Below, in pieces: positions 7,808 to 15,196 of a DNA stretch of 44,258 nt (within the stretch, counting starts at the first letter, position 1; each line of letters opens with the position of its first letter). The stretch is taken from contig NZ_DDOV01000058.1 in the NCBI RefSeq assembly GCF_002341865.1, forward strand, positions 39,267 through 83,524, in the 5' to 3' direction. The DNA comes from Clostridium sp. UBA2485 (GTDB lineage Bacteria > Bacillota > Clostridia > Clostridiales > Clostridiaceae). The notes beneath the pieces were generated by a model. The model worked only from the letters and a program-made list of their open reading frames with translations. It did not search any database and was not told the origin of the DNA. The position numbers and the translations under genes are program-made.

Positions 7808-8638
7808 GTGGATAAGAAACATATACTTAAGGAAACTTTAAAAGAAATAAAAAATAATGATTTTAAAGTTTCTAAGGATTTAGATGCTTTTGAATTGGCT
7901 TTAAAAATGATGGAGTATGTTGGAGATAGTGACCCAGAGCTTAGGGACATACTGATTTATGAGATATTAAGCAAATGGATTGTAAGTGGTGTATTTACAG
8001 TTGAACAGTTAAAAGAATTATTGAATATTAGCCTTGATGAGAAGCATTTGTTCTATAAAATTGGTGAGGAGGAAACAGATTCTGTTTTTACAAGATCATT
8101 TTCTGTTCTAATAGTTGCTGTAATAATTTATTTTCATAGAAGGGAGAACTTTCTTTCAGAGAGTGAGTGGAAAAATGTTAAAGAAAAGACTATTGAATAT
8201 ATGATTTGTGAAAAAGATATAAGAGGATATGTAAAAGATAAAGGATGGGCACATTCAGCAGCACATACTGCGGATGCTTTAGATGAGTTAGCACAGTGCA
8301 AAGGTATAGAACATAAAGATCTATTAGATATATTAGAAGCAATTAAAACTAAAGTATGTATTAATAATTATTGCTATGTAAGTGAGGAAGACGAGAGGAT
8401 GGCAGTAGTTATAATAAGTGTAATTAATAGAAATTTACTAAATAATGAAGAAATTATAAATTGGATAAAAAGCTTTGATGATATAAATAAAACCAATCAT
8501 TATCCAGAAGATCATAATCTACTTATAAATATTAAAAATTTCTTGAGAAGTATTTATTTTAGATTGATATATGAAAATAATTCTGAAGTAATTAGTGAAG
8601 CAATAAAGGAAACATTATATAAAATTAAAACTTTTTAG
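7808..8638 (+). CDS. DUF2785 domain-containing protein
   Basis: This 276-residue, mainly helical cytoplasmic protein has the DUF2785 hallmark KGWAHSAAHTADALDEL at about residues 145-161. DPELRDILIYEILSKWI lies in the N-terminal part. The biochemical role of the family is unknown. The start is the GTG at 7808, 9 nt after GGAGG (7794-7798); an ATG at 7799 abuts that site and is too close. It is a single gene, closed by the terminator at 8685-8724, and divergent from the propeller protein with only about 130 bp between them. Confidence 0.8.
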   Translation: MDKKHILKETLKEIKNNDFKVSKDLDAFELALKMMEYVGDSDPELRDILIYEILSKWIVSGVFTVEQLKELLNISLDEKHLFYKIGEEETDSVFTRSFSVLIVAVIIYFHRRENFLSESEWKNVKEKTIEYMICEKDIRGYVKDKGWAHSAAHTADALDELAQCKGIEHKDLLDILEAIKTKVCINNYCYVSEEDERMAVVIISVINRNLLNNEEIINWIKSFDDINKTNHYPEDHNLLINIKNFLRSIYFRLIYENNSEVISEAIKETLYKIKTF

Positions 8639-8684
8639 GTTAATTATCTTCAGGCAAAACTCATTAATTAAAGAACTTAAATGG

Positions 8685-8724
8685 GATTAAGAAAATTTGG
8701 TATTAAGTTTTCTTAATCTTTTTT
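8685..8724 (+). terminator. Intrinsic terminator after the DUF2785 gene
   Basis: GATTAAGAAAA (8685-8695) pairs with TTTTCTTAATC (8708-8718), then TTTTTTATTT. Confidence 0.85.
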
Positions 8725-8852
8725 ATTTATTGATTTAAATATATAATTAAAACTAATTAAGGCTTATTTATTTTAAATCAAGAATAGCATAAATTATCAA
8801 AAAAACAGTTTAAGTTATAGATAAAATATAACTATAGTGAGGATGTGAATTG

Positions 8853-9722
8853 ATGGATTACTTTGAAAGAATACAAAATGCTATTGAATTTATAGAGGAG
8901 AATCTTGAAGAAGAAATAGAAATTAATGAAGTTGCGTCAAAAGCTTTTTTTTCAGCTTTTCATTTCCAAAGACTTTTTCAAGCAATTTCAGGGTTTTCTG
9001 TACAGGAGTATATAAGAAAAAGAAGATTATCCGAAGCAGCAGTTTTACTGGAGAAAACAAATAAAAATATATTGGACATAGCTATTTCTTATCAATATAA
9101 TTCTCAGGAAGCATTTACTCGGGCATTTAAAGGTTATTTTGATATAACGCCGGCTGCATATCGAAAGACTAATATAAATGTTAATAAGCAAAACAAAATT
9201 AATTTTCTTGATTATAGAAAAAATATTAAAGGAGAAATAAATATGAATAAGCCTGATATTATTATTTTAACCAAGATAAATATTATGGGATATGAATATA
9301 AGACAAATTTAAATGATTATGAGTATTTTAAAAATATCCCTGAATTTTATAATGATTTTGGGAAAAATGAATATTATCTACAAATTCCGCAAAGATCTAA
9401 ACCAAGCATTTGCTATGGCATAGCATGTAATTTTCAAGATAACGGAGGATTTTCATTTATTATTGGTGAAGAAGTAGATGCTTTTTCTGAAGATATAGAT
9501 AATAATTTTGTTAATTTTGAAGTTCCTGAGGGGAAATATGCAGAATTTAAAATATGTGGAGCAGTTGATTTAGTTCAAAATACAAGAAGATATATTTATA
9601 GTAATTGGTTACCAAATTCTAATTACGAGAGACGAGAAGAACCTGATTTTGAGATTACAGATGTCTGTAACTCAAGATTTCCAAATAATATGAATATGAA
9701 AATATATATACCTATTAAGTAG
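8853..9722 (+). CDS. AraC-family regulator with GyrI-like effector domain
   Basis: The protein has 289 residues. The N-terminal about 105 residues hold two helix-turn-helix units of AraC type (INEVASKAFFSAFHFQRLFQ and ILDIAISYQYNSQEAFTRAFKGYF, ending ITPAAYR). Residues from about 130 on resemble the GyrI-like small-molecule-binding domain (KINIMGYEYKT, IPEGKYAEF-like FEVPEGKYAEFKICG, terminal IYIPIK). This DNA-binding plus effector-binding layout fits a ligand-responsive activator of the Rob/SoxS-GyrI type. The start is the ATG at 8853, 10 nt after GAGG. It is followed by a GNAT acetyltransferase 46 bp downstream, possibly in the same transcript. A paralogue with the same architecture lies at 36511-37410. 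Confidence 0.88.
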   Translation: MDYFERIQNAIEFIEENLEEEIEINEVASKAFFSAFHFQRLFQAISGFSVQEYIRKRRLSEAAVLLEKTNKNILDIAISYQYNSQEAFTRAFKGYFDITPAAYRKTNINVNKQNKINFLDYRKNIKGEINMNKPDIIILTKINIMGYEYKTNLNDYEYFKNIPEFYNDFGKNEYYLQIPQRSKPSICYGIACNFQDNGGFSFIIGEEVDAFSEDIDNNFVNFEVPEGKYAEFKICGAVDLVQNTRRYIYSNWLPNSNYERREEPDFEITDVCNSRFPNNMNMKIYIPIK

Positions 9723-9768
9723 AAATTTTACTTTCACATTTATTTTGTAGACGGAGCAGGTGAATAAT

Positions 9769-10338
9769 ATGAATATAGGAATAGCTTTTAATGAATTTCC
9801 AGTTTTGGAATCGGAAAACTTAATATTAAAAAAAATTGAGGCTAGTAATATAGAAGAATTATATGCAATTTACAGCAATGAAAAGGTATTTAAATATTGT
9901 GGAATTATACCAAAGAAGAATATTAAAACTATAAGTAATATGGTTACTCATTTTGAAAGAGATTATAATAAAAAAGATAGAATTAAATGGGGGATATTTT
10001 TAAAAAATAAGACTGCTATATTAGTTGGAATTATTGAAGCCATGGATTTTAAGCCAAAGATAGATATGGTAACAATAGGATATTTTTTATCAGAGTCATA
10101 TTGGGGACAGGATATTGCATCCGAAGCTCTTAAAATATTAATAAAATTCTTATTTGAGAAGGTTAATATTAATAGAATTCAAGCAGAAGTTATGCCAGAA
10201 AATGAAGCCTCAAAGAAAGTACTTTTAAAAAATGGCTTTATAAAAGAAGGATTACTAAGGCAGGCTACTTTATGGTCTGGCAAAGGTATAGTAGATTTGG
10301 AGATATATAGCATTCTAAAAGAAGATTACAAGGAGTAA
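9769..10338 (+). CDS. GNAT family N-acetyltransferase (RimJ/RimL-like)
   Basis: This 189-residue protein has the RimL-type layout: an N-terminal strand LESENLILKKIEASNIEELY, then the acetyl-CoA site FLSESYWGQDIASEALKILI and the C-terminal INRIQAEVMPENEASKKVLLKNGFIKEG. The usual WGxGxAxEA loop reads WGQDIASEA, with Asp in place of the second Gly, which is slightly unusual. The family acetylates ribosomal protein N-termini or small amines; the substrate is unknown here. I preferred the ATG at 9769 (AGG at 9758-9760) to the GTG at 9760. It is likely cotranscribed with the AraC gene and is closed by the terminator at 10388. Confidence 0.85.
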   Translation: MNIGIAFNEFPVLESENLILKKIEASNIEELYAIYSNEKVFKYCGIIPKKNIKTISNMVTHFERDYNKKDRIKWGIFLKNKTAILVGIIEAMDFKPKIDMVTIGYFLSESYWGQDIASEALKILIKFLFEKVNINRIQAEVMPENEASKKVLLKNGFIKEGLLRQATLWSGKGIVDLEIYSILKEDYKE

Positions 10339-10387
10339 CTTACCTTTAGTTTATAGTTATTATTTTAAATAGCATCAAAAGAAAAAG

Positions 10388-10426
10388 AACTGTAAATAAG
10401 TTTATAAAAACTTATTTACAGTTTTA
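10388..10426 (+). terminator. Intrinsic terminator after the GNAT gene
   Basis: AACTGTAAATAAG (10388-10400) pairs with CTTATTTACAGTT (10411-10423), followed by a short T-rich tail. Confidence 0.8.
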
Positions 10427-10518
10427 TATAGTTCAATGTTAATTAACGTACATTCTCTTAAAAATCTATTCTACTTTTAATTAGTTAATTTATTTTAGAT
10501 CACTAATTAAAGTATATA

Positions 10519-11193
10519 TTATTTGCTTTTAGATAAATATTTTTTAAATTGTTTATATCCTATAAGTACTATCCAAACATAAGCTAATGTTTTAGGTATC
10601 ATCAACATTCCAATTAATCTATTAGTAGTTGCCCAAAGAACTACCGGGGTATATAGAGCAAAAGATAATAGCACAGCTAAAGCCATATATTTATAATCTT
10701 TATCATTAACTTTAGTGGCTTCCTTATAAATAATATAAATCATTATTATTCCCATAATTGTAAAAGGTATATTTCTGTAAATACCCCAACTTACAGGAGC
10801 ATAATAATTTAACCAATCATTTTGAGGAAATAAGCATAGCGCTATTCTAATTAAAGCAAGTAAATAAATTGAAATATCTAAGGCCTTTACTTCTTTAATA
10901 TTAAATCTTAGTTTCCAAATTTTATATAGAATTACATAAAAAATGGTCATTGTAATAGAAGTTACAAATTTGCCGAATCCTAAACTAGCAGCATTAGCCT
11001 CAAGACCTGTAGTTAATAGTGCATATATTCTTGGTATAAGATGAAAAGAATCCCCTATTCCAAGTATTAATGACATATAACCGAATAGCTTAAAATATTT
11101 ATTATCTTTACTATTTTTTATCATGATACTTCCAAGAGTAATTACTGTTGTAAGATATACAACATGAAAAATTGGTTCCATTATAGCTTGCAT
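10519..11193 (-). CDS. Seven-helix integral membrane protein of unknown function
   Basis: This 224-residue protein shows about seven hydrophobic segments, near residues 10-25, 36-53, 70-93, 104-122, 140-156, 167-186 and 192-212, with short loops and a basic tail (QFKKYLSKSK). I do not recognise the family. The start follows AAGGAGG at ideal spacing. A promoter (TTGTAG, 17 bp, TAATAT) lies upstream, with a sequence resembling the MarR operator of the adjacent gene placed just after the -10. This suggests that the MarR protein encoded at 11438-11869 represses it. A role in response to a membrane-active or drug-like ligand is inference only. Confidence 0.8.
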   Translation of the reverse strand: MQAIMEPIFHVVYLTTVITLGSIMIKNSKDNKYFKLFGYMSLILGIGDSFHLIPRIYALLTTGLEANAASLGFGKFVTSITMTIFYVILYKIWKLRFNIKEVKALDISIYLLALIRIALCLFPQNDWLNYYAPVSWGIYRNIPFTIMGIIMIYIIYKEATKVNDKDYKYMALAVLLSFALYTPVVLWATTNRLIGMLMIPKTLAYVWIVLIGYKQFKKYLSKSK

Positions 11194-11214
11194 AAATAAT
11201 CCTCCTTAATATAT

Positions 11215-11264
11215 GGTTTTCATGCGAACTATTCAATATTAATTTTATTAAATCATTTCTACAA
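11215..11264 (-). promoter_or_regulatory. Promoter and MarR-type operator of the membrane protein gene
   Basis: On the minus strand, TTGTAG (plus 11259-11264), 17 bp, then TAATAT (plus 11236-11241). The operator-like sequence at 11215-11230, GGTTTTCATGCGAACT, matches the AGTTYG-N4-CRAACT dyad seen in front of the marR gene in one perfect half and one degenerate half. It lies around the expected transcription start. Confidence 0.6.
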
Positions 11265-11437
11265 AATAAAGAATTAATAAAATACAACAAATAAAAGGTT
11301 AATTTTATAGAAAAGCTTCTTATTTGCATATCATAATTATAAATAAATTTAATAGTTTAAAAACTATAGCTTTATTTCTTTTTAAAGATATAGGGATCAA
11401 ATAAAGGGTGCTAGCTAACTATTTTAAATCAATTAAA

Positions 11438-11869
11438 TTACTCTTTAATTTTTGATAAAATATTTCTTAAGTTCTTTACTAATTCCTCTAACTCTTCTTT
11501 GCTGCAATCTTTAAATATATTATCAAAGCTTTCTTGTATTATGGTTCTAAAATTCTTAGCAAATTCTAATCCCTTTGAAGAAAATTTTACATAAGTATTT
11601 CTCTTATCGTCAGGATATTTTACCTTTTCTAAATAACCGTATTCTTCTAATCTAGTCACAATACCAGATACAGTACCTTTAGCCAAGGACATTTCATCAC
11701 ATATCTCAGAAATAGTCATTTCTTTATTATGGGCTATAAGTTTAATTACAATAATCTGTTGATGAGTTAGATTACTATCTTTTAGATTTTTTTCAACAAT
11801 ATGCATAGACTTAGAATATATTTCTTTTATTAACATGGCTATTTTAAAACTATCAAAGCTTGAACTCAT
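11438..11869 (-). CDS. MarR-family transcriptional regulator
   Basis: This 143-residue winged-helix protein has the MarR layout: helix QQIIVIKLIAHNKEMTISEICDEM, recognition helix AKGTVSGIVTRLEEYGYLEK and wing YPDDKRNTYVKFSSKG. MarR dimers bind dyad operators near promoters and release on binding phenolic or other small ligands, or on oxidation. The start at 11869 follows GAGGTG. A dyad operator overlaps the region just after its -10, implying autoregulation, and a related site precedes the downstream seven-helix membrane gene. The two genes lie on the same strand but are 244 bp apart with a separate promoter. Confidence 0.92.
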   Translation of the reverse strand: MSSSFDSFKIAMLIKEIYSKSMHIVEKNLKDSNLTHQQIIVIKLIAHNKEMTISEICDEMSLAKGTVSGIVTRLEEYGYLEKVKYPDDKRNTYVKFSSKGLEFAKNFRTIIQESFDNIFKDCSKEELEELVKNLRNILSKIKE

Positions 11870-11956
11870 AAAATCACCTCAAATTGTATATAAAAACAAT
11901 TCTATACCCTATGACTATATTTAGTCAATCAATAAGTAGAAAGATTTAAAAAAAAC

Positions 11957-12001
11957 AGTTCGTATGCAAACTATAATATACTATAAATTTACTATGGTCA
12001 A
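11957..12001 (-). promoter_or_regulatory. marR promoter with dyad operator
   Basis: On the minus strand, TTGACC (plus 11996-12001), exactly 17 bp, then TATTAT (plus 11973-11978). Immediately after the -10 comes AGTTTGCATACGAACT (plus 11957-11972), a 16-bp dyad of form AGTTYG-N4-CRAACT. Binding there would block the transcription start, as is usual for autoregulated MarR genes. Confidence 0.75.
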
Positions 12002-12243
12002 TACTAATTTAAAAAATATTTATCTTTATTTATAATCAAAGAAAGATAAAAGAAACCTTAATTTGTTATGTGGTTTGACAGGTTATTTTTGTACTAATAA
12101 TTTGTTATAAAATATATAAGATATATGAAAAATTGAAATGAAAAATCAAGTAAGTTCACTTTTGAAGAATAATAGCAATTTAAAGTCCATAAAGGTGGAT
12201 TTTAGTTATTTTTTGAATATATCTTAATTAATAATTTTTTTAA

Positions 12244-12263
12244 TATGACATGATGACGTCATA
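12244..12263. promoter_or_regulatory. Dyad TATGAC-N8-GTCATA with inner ATGACGTCAT palindrome
   Basis: TATGAC (12244-12249) and GTCATA (12258-12263) are reverse complements. A perfect 10-bp palindrome (12253-12262) is nested at the right side. It lies 60-80 bp before the Cys-rich gene and may be an operator for that two-gene unit. Confidence 0.4.
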
Positions 12264-12323
12264 TAAGACTATTTATAATTAAAGAACATATGTAAATATT
12301 TTAATGGATAAGGGGGAAAAATT

Positions 12324-12857
12324 ATGTCTAGTAAGTGTGAACGTATTCTTGATAGTATTAGATTAAATGCTGGGGAAGATATCTATAAAAAAATAATGGA
12401 GGTATATGGTGAATTACCTTTAAAATCATCACCTACTAAGCAAGCAAAATATGTTAAAAGTATATTAAATGAACTTGAAAATAATATTGGAGAAATTATA
12501 GTAGAAAAAGTAATGAAACCCTGTGGACATTTATGCATTTCAAATAGAACAATTAAGGAAGCAAAAAAATTATTTGAAAGAGCTGAAAATGTTGAAAAAT
12601 TTTTAGATTTAATGAATGAGAAACATATAGGTGGTGGAGAACTTCACATGGATAGTGGAAACATAATTGGAATTTACAATAAGTGTTATTGTGGAATGAC
12701 TAAAAATGTAGAAGATATGCCAGTTTCATATTGTAATTGCTCTGCAGGATGGTTTGAAAAATTATTTAGCTCAGTATTTAATAAAACAGTAAATGTCACA
12801 AAACTTCACACTATTTTAGAGGGAGCAGATAACTGTGTTTTTAAAATTGAGTTTTAA
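12324..12857 (+). CDS. Cysteine-rich conserved hypothetical protein
   Basis: The protein has 177 residues and eight Cys: C5, C67, C71, C121, C123, C137, C139 and C171. The first paired set is PCGHLC, followed by KCYCG and YCNCSAGWFEKLFSS. The ending TILEGADNCVFKIEF resembles the last strands of V4R-like or thiazoline-carboxylate-hydrolase-like domains. It may belong to one of the clostridial DUF families (possibly DUF6144), but I am not certain. Metal binding by the CxC and CxxxC pairs is an inference. The start follows AAGGGGGAAA. It is 11 bp upstream of a GyrI-like protein, whose ribosome binding site overlaps its stop codon, so the two form an operon. Confidence 0.7.
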   Translation: MSSKCERILDSIRLNAGEDIYKKIMEVYGELPLKSSPTKQAKYVKSILNELENNIGEIIVEKVMKPCGHLCISNRTIKEAKKLFERAENVEKFLDLMNEKHIGGGELHMDSGNIIGIYNKCYCGMTKNVEDMPVSYCNCSAGWFEKLFSSVFNKTVNVTKLHTILEGADNCVFKIEF

Positions 12858-12868
12858 GGAGAATGATC

Positions 12869-13492
12869 ATGACAAATAAGTTTGATTATAAAAAAGTATT
12901 TAAGGAGTTCTATAGTCAGCCTGCGAAAAAAGTCTCAATTTTAAAGATACCAAAGTTTAAATATTTAATGATAAATGGCCATGGAAATCCAAATACATTA
13001 AAGGAATACAAGGATGCAGTTGAAGCATTATTCAGTTTATCCTATACTATAAAATTTATGATTAAGAACAGTGATTTAAAGATAGATTATGGAGTAATGC
13101 CACTGGAAAGTCTATGGTTGACTGATAATATAAATGATTTTTCAATAGATAATAAAGATATATGGAAATGGTGCAGTATGATTATGCAGCCTGATATTGT
13201 TACAGAAGATTATATAGAAAAAGCTTTGTATGAAGTAGAAAAAAAGAAGAAATTATCATCTCTTTCTAAAGTAGAGTATAAAGACTATGATGAAGGACTT
13301 GTTGCACAAACTATGCATGTGGGACCTTATACAAATGAAGGTACTACTGTAGAGAAGCTTCATAATTATATCAAAGAATGTGGATATGAATTAAGAGGAT
13401 TACATCATGAAATATATTTAAATGATCCTAGACGATGTTTACCTAATAATATAAAAACTATAATTAGGCAACCTATAATGTTAAAGGAATAG
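12869..13492 (+). CDS. GyrI-like small-molecule-binding domain protein
   Basis: This 207-residue stand-alone GyrI-like protein has no DNA-binding domain. Recognisable elements are the first strand KFKYLMINGHGNP, the central LWLTD and WCSMIMQP strands, and the second half GLVAQTMHVGPYTNEGTTVEKLHNYIKECGYELRG, ending EIYLNDPRR. The double SHS2-fold of this family binds small hydrophobic or cationic ligands, and some members hydrolyse them. AAGGAG at 12856-12861 sets the start at 12869 rather than 12863. It is cotranscribed with the Cys-rich gene and ends at a strong hairpin. Confidence 0.82.
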   Translation: MTNKFDYKKVFKEFYSQPAKKVSILKIPKFKYLMINGHGNPNTLKEYKDAVEALFSLSYTIKFMIKNSDLKIDYGVMPLESLWLTDNINDFSIDNKDIWKWCSMIMQPDIVTEDYIEKALYEVEKKKKLSSLSKVEYKDYDEGLVAQTMHVGPYTNEGTTVEKLHNYIKECGYELRGLHHEIYLNDPRRCLPNNIKTIIRQPIMLKE

Positions 13493-13527
13493 GCGTTAGA
13501 ATATAAAAGTTTTAATATCTTAATATT

Positions 13528-13575
13528 AAAAGGTGTGAAATTTAGATTTAGTACTCTAAGTTTAACACCTTTTTT
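13528..13575 (+). terminator. Intrinsic terminator after the GyrI-like gene
   Basis: AAAAGGTGT (13528-13536) pairs with ACACCTTTT (13565-13573). An inner stem (AAATTTAGA with TCTAAGTTT) extends it, and T's follow. Confidence 0.85.
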
Positions 13576-13613
13576 ACTTGATATTATTAAATTTTATAAG
13601 GTGTTTATAAAGC

Positions 13614-13670
13614 GATTCACTTAAACTTTATTTTAGTGAATCTCATTTTACAGTATGTGATGTATACTGT
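13614..13670. promoter_or_regulatory. Two dyads upstream of a broken membrane gene
   Basis: GATTCACT (13614-13621) and AGTGAATC (13635-13642) form one inverted repeat. ACAGTAT (13650-13656) and ATACTGT (13664-13670) form another with a 7-nt spacer. The second overlaps a TATACT -10-like hexamer (13663-13668), so it looks like a repressor site over a promoter. Confidence 0.5.
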
Positions 13671-13765
13671 GAATTAAAGTTTAAAAATGAATAATGTGAT
13701 TAAAATTGAAATTTTTTTATTAAATATAAATTTTGTACATTATTGTTTTTGATGAATATAATAAT

Positions 13766-14051
13766 ATGAATGAATTTAGTTTCTATAGAATTACCTATGC
13801 TTGTATTATTTGGCTTTTGGTTTTTAATACCATGGTAACTTTAGCAATTAATGCTTATATAATGAATAAATCATATAAAGAAATATTAGGCATAGTTAGA
13901 TTTTTTATGAGAGTTATAAGTCGATGTATAATGCTCTAAGGCGATTATAATAGAATATTTATCTGTTTATTTTATGTTTTTAATTATAGGTGTAATAATT
14001 TCTGTAGTTGTTTTATCTTTAAATTATAGCAACGGCTTTAAAAAAGCTTAA
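13766..14051 (+). pseudogene. Possible frameshifted small membrane protein gene
   Basis: The first frame (ATG at 13766 to TAA at 13937) encodes a hydrophobic segment TYACIIWLLVFNTMVTLAI followed by NAYIMNKSYKEILGIVRFFMRVISRC. A second frame, open from 13932 to the stop at 14049-14051, continues with IIIEYLSVYFMFLIIGV and VVVLSLNYSNGFKKA. Joined near 13930-13940 they would make a three-helix membrane protein of roughly 95 residues. There is no good ribosome binding site at 13766. It could be a decayed partner of the ArsR-type regulator that begins 63 bp later, or a chance AT-rich reading frame. I do not recognise a family. Confidence 0.35.
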
Positions 14052-14114
14052 AGGCTAAAGATTTCATTTAGATAATGAAAATTACTATATAACAAAAGGG
14101 GAGGGGATAAAGCG

Positions 14115-14663
14115 ATGGAAGATAGAAAAGTATTAACTACTTTAGAAGAAGTAAAAGCTATTTCTGATCCTTTTAGATACAGAATTTTAAATACACTTAT
14201 AGATATGAACGAGCCAGCTACAGTAAAACAGATAGCTGATAAAATGAAAGAAGTTCCATCAAAAATATATTATCATGTAAATAAGCTTGAAAAAGTGGGA
14301 ATAGTAAAGCTAATTTACACTAAAAAAATAAAGGGAATTATAACTAAATATTATGAACCCTTAGCTAGAAAGTTTGAAATAAAATGTTCAAAAGAAGTAG
14401 AGGAACCTTCTAAAATGATGCTTTTGGCAGTAAGTCAAATGATGATTTCAGAGTTTTATGATAATAGCAAAGATATATTTTTAAACTCTATGGATAAAAA
14501 TATACAAGAATCAAATGGAACTATTATAAGCAAGAATGTCTATCTTACAGAAGAAGAGGCAGAAGAAATAATAGAATTAATGAAAAGTTTTTTAAAAAAT
14601 CATAAACAAAAAGATTCTAAAAAGCTTAGATATCATAGCTTTTTTACAATAATTGAAGAATAA
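14115..14663 (+). CDS. ArsR-type winged-helix transcriptional regulator
   Basis: This 182-residue protein has an N-terminal ArsR-like (HTH_20) domain: LEEVKAISDPFRYRILNTLIDM, then ATVKQIADKMKEVPSKIYYHVNKLEKVGIVK with a wing at YTKKIKGIITKYYEP. The C-terminal about 100 residues are helical and may dimerise or sense a ligand. No metal-binding Cys cluster typical of ArsR/SmtB is visible, so metal sensing is not supported. The start follows AGGGGAGGGGAT. It ends at a 19-bp stem hairpin. Members of this subgroup often control a nearby transporter; here the adjacent upstream gene appears broken and the downstream operon has its own riboswitch. Confidence 0.82.
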   Translation: MEDRKVLTTLEEVKAISDPFRYRILNTLIDMNEPATVKQIADKMKEVPSKIYYHVNKLEKVGIVKLIYTKKIKGIITKYYEPLARKFEIKCSKEVEEPSKMMLLAVSQMMISEFYDNSKDIFLNSMDKNIQESNGTIISKNVYLTEEEAEEIIELMKSFLKNHKQKDSKKLRYHSFFTIIEE

Positions 14664-14676
14664 GAAATAATTTATT

Positions 14677-14727
14677 GAACCCCATAACTATTTTTTTAGA
14701 TATTTAAGAAAAATAGTTATGGGGTTC
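14677..14727 (+). terminator. Long 19-bp stem hairpin after the ArsR-type gene
   Basis: Positions 14677-14695 (starting GAACCCCATAACTATT) are the perfect complement of 14709-14727. No strong T tract follows, so termination may be weaker or the hairpin may protect the mRNA 3' end. Confidence 0.65.
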
Positions 14728-14890
14728 ATATATTAATAATGAAACCATTAAAAAATATTGGAATTATTAGATGGAATATGAATTAAATTTCATTTAACTT
14801 ACAATTTTTATTGTTGATATAAGTAATAAATTAAATAAAAAATGAAACAATTAATAGATTTTTAAAAGTTTTTATAAGACAACAGAATAT

Positions 14891-14919
14891 TTGACATATT
14901 TTTAAATACAATGTATAAT
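14891..14919 (+). promoter_or_regulatory. Consensus sigma-A promoter for the riboswitch operon
   Basis: TTGACA (14891-14896), exactly 17 bp, then TATAAT (14914-14919), with an upstream TG. This is the best match to consensus in the window. It lies about 20 bp before the cobalamin riboswitch. Confidence 0.9.
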
Positions 14920-14939
14920 TTTGTTGAAAAATTAATAAA

Positions 14940-15079
14940 TTTAAGAATTTAGGGAAGTTTGGTGAAATTCCAACACGAACCCATCACTGTAAGCGATGAC
15001 GATGCCTAACATGCCACTGGATTAATTCTGGGAAGGCTAGGCTAAGGGTGAATCGTAAGTCAGGATACCTAAACTTAAA
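14940..15079 (+). ncRNA. Cobalamin (adenosylcobalamin-type) riboswitch
   Basis: Conserved blocks are seen in order: GGGAAGTTTGGTGAAATTCC, ACCCATCACTGTAA, GATGCCTAACATGCCACTGG, CTGGGAAGGCTAGGC and the B12 box AAGTCAGGATACC. The closing P1 stem pairs TTTAAG/TTTAGG (14940-14953) with CCTAAA/CTTAAA (15068-15079). This RNA senses coenzyme B12 and usually represses cobalamin synthesis or cobalt/B12 uptake genes. Here it precedes a Nik-type ABC importer, pointing to cobalt (or a cobalt complex) as the cargo. Confidence 0.95.
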
Positions 15080-15134
15080 GAGAAATAGATTGAGGGGGGA
15101 GCAACTAAATCTAATTTTATAGCAAAGATGGGTA

Positions 15135-15163
15135 AGCTATGGCGTTGACTATGGCTTTTTTTT
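15135..15163 (+). terminator. Riboswitch-linked terminator before the importer genes
   Basis: AGCTATGG (15135-15142) pairs with CTATGGCT (15149-15156) through Watson-Crick and G-U pairs, followed by T8. It lies between the B12 aptamer and the first gene, so B12 binding probably promotes termination. Confidence 0.75.
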
Positions 15164-15196
15164 ATTGTAAAAATTTAAAAGAGAAGGAATGGAATT

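Larger units (their letters stand above)
11870..12323. other. Divergent control region between marR and the Cys-rich gene
   Basis: This 454-bp gap has no gene. It holds the marR promoter/operator (11957-12001), a possible rightward promoter (TTGACA at 12075-12080, 17 bp, TAATTT), a hairpin AAAGTCCA/TGGATTTT at 12182-12203 followed by TTATTTTTT, which could be an attenuator, and the dyad TATGAC...GTCATA at 12244-12263 just upstream of the 12324 gene. Confidence 0.55.
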
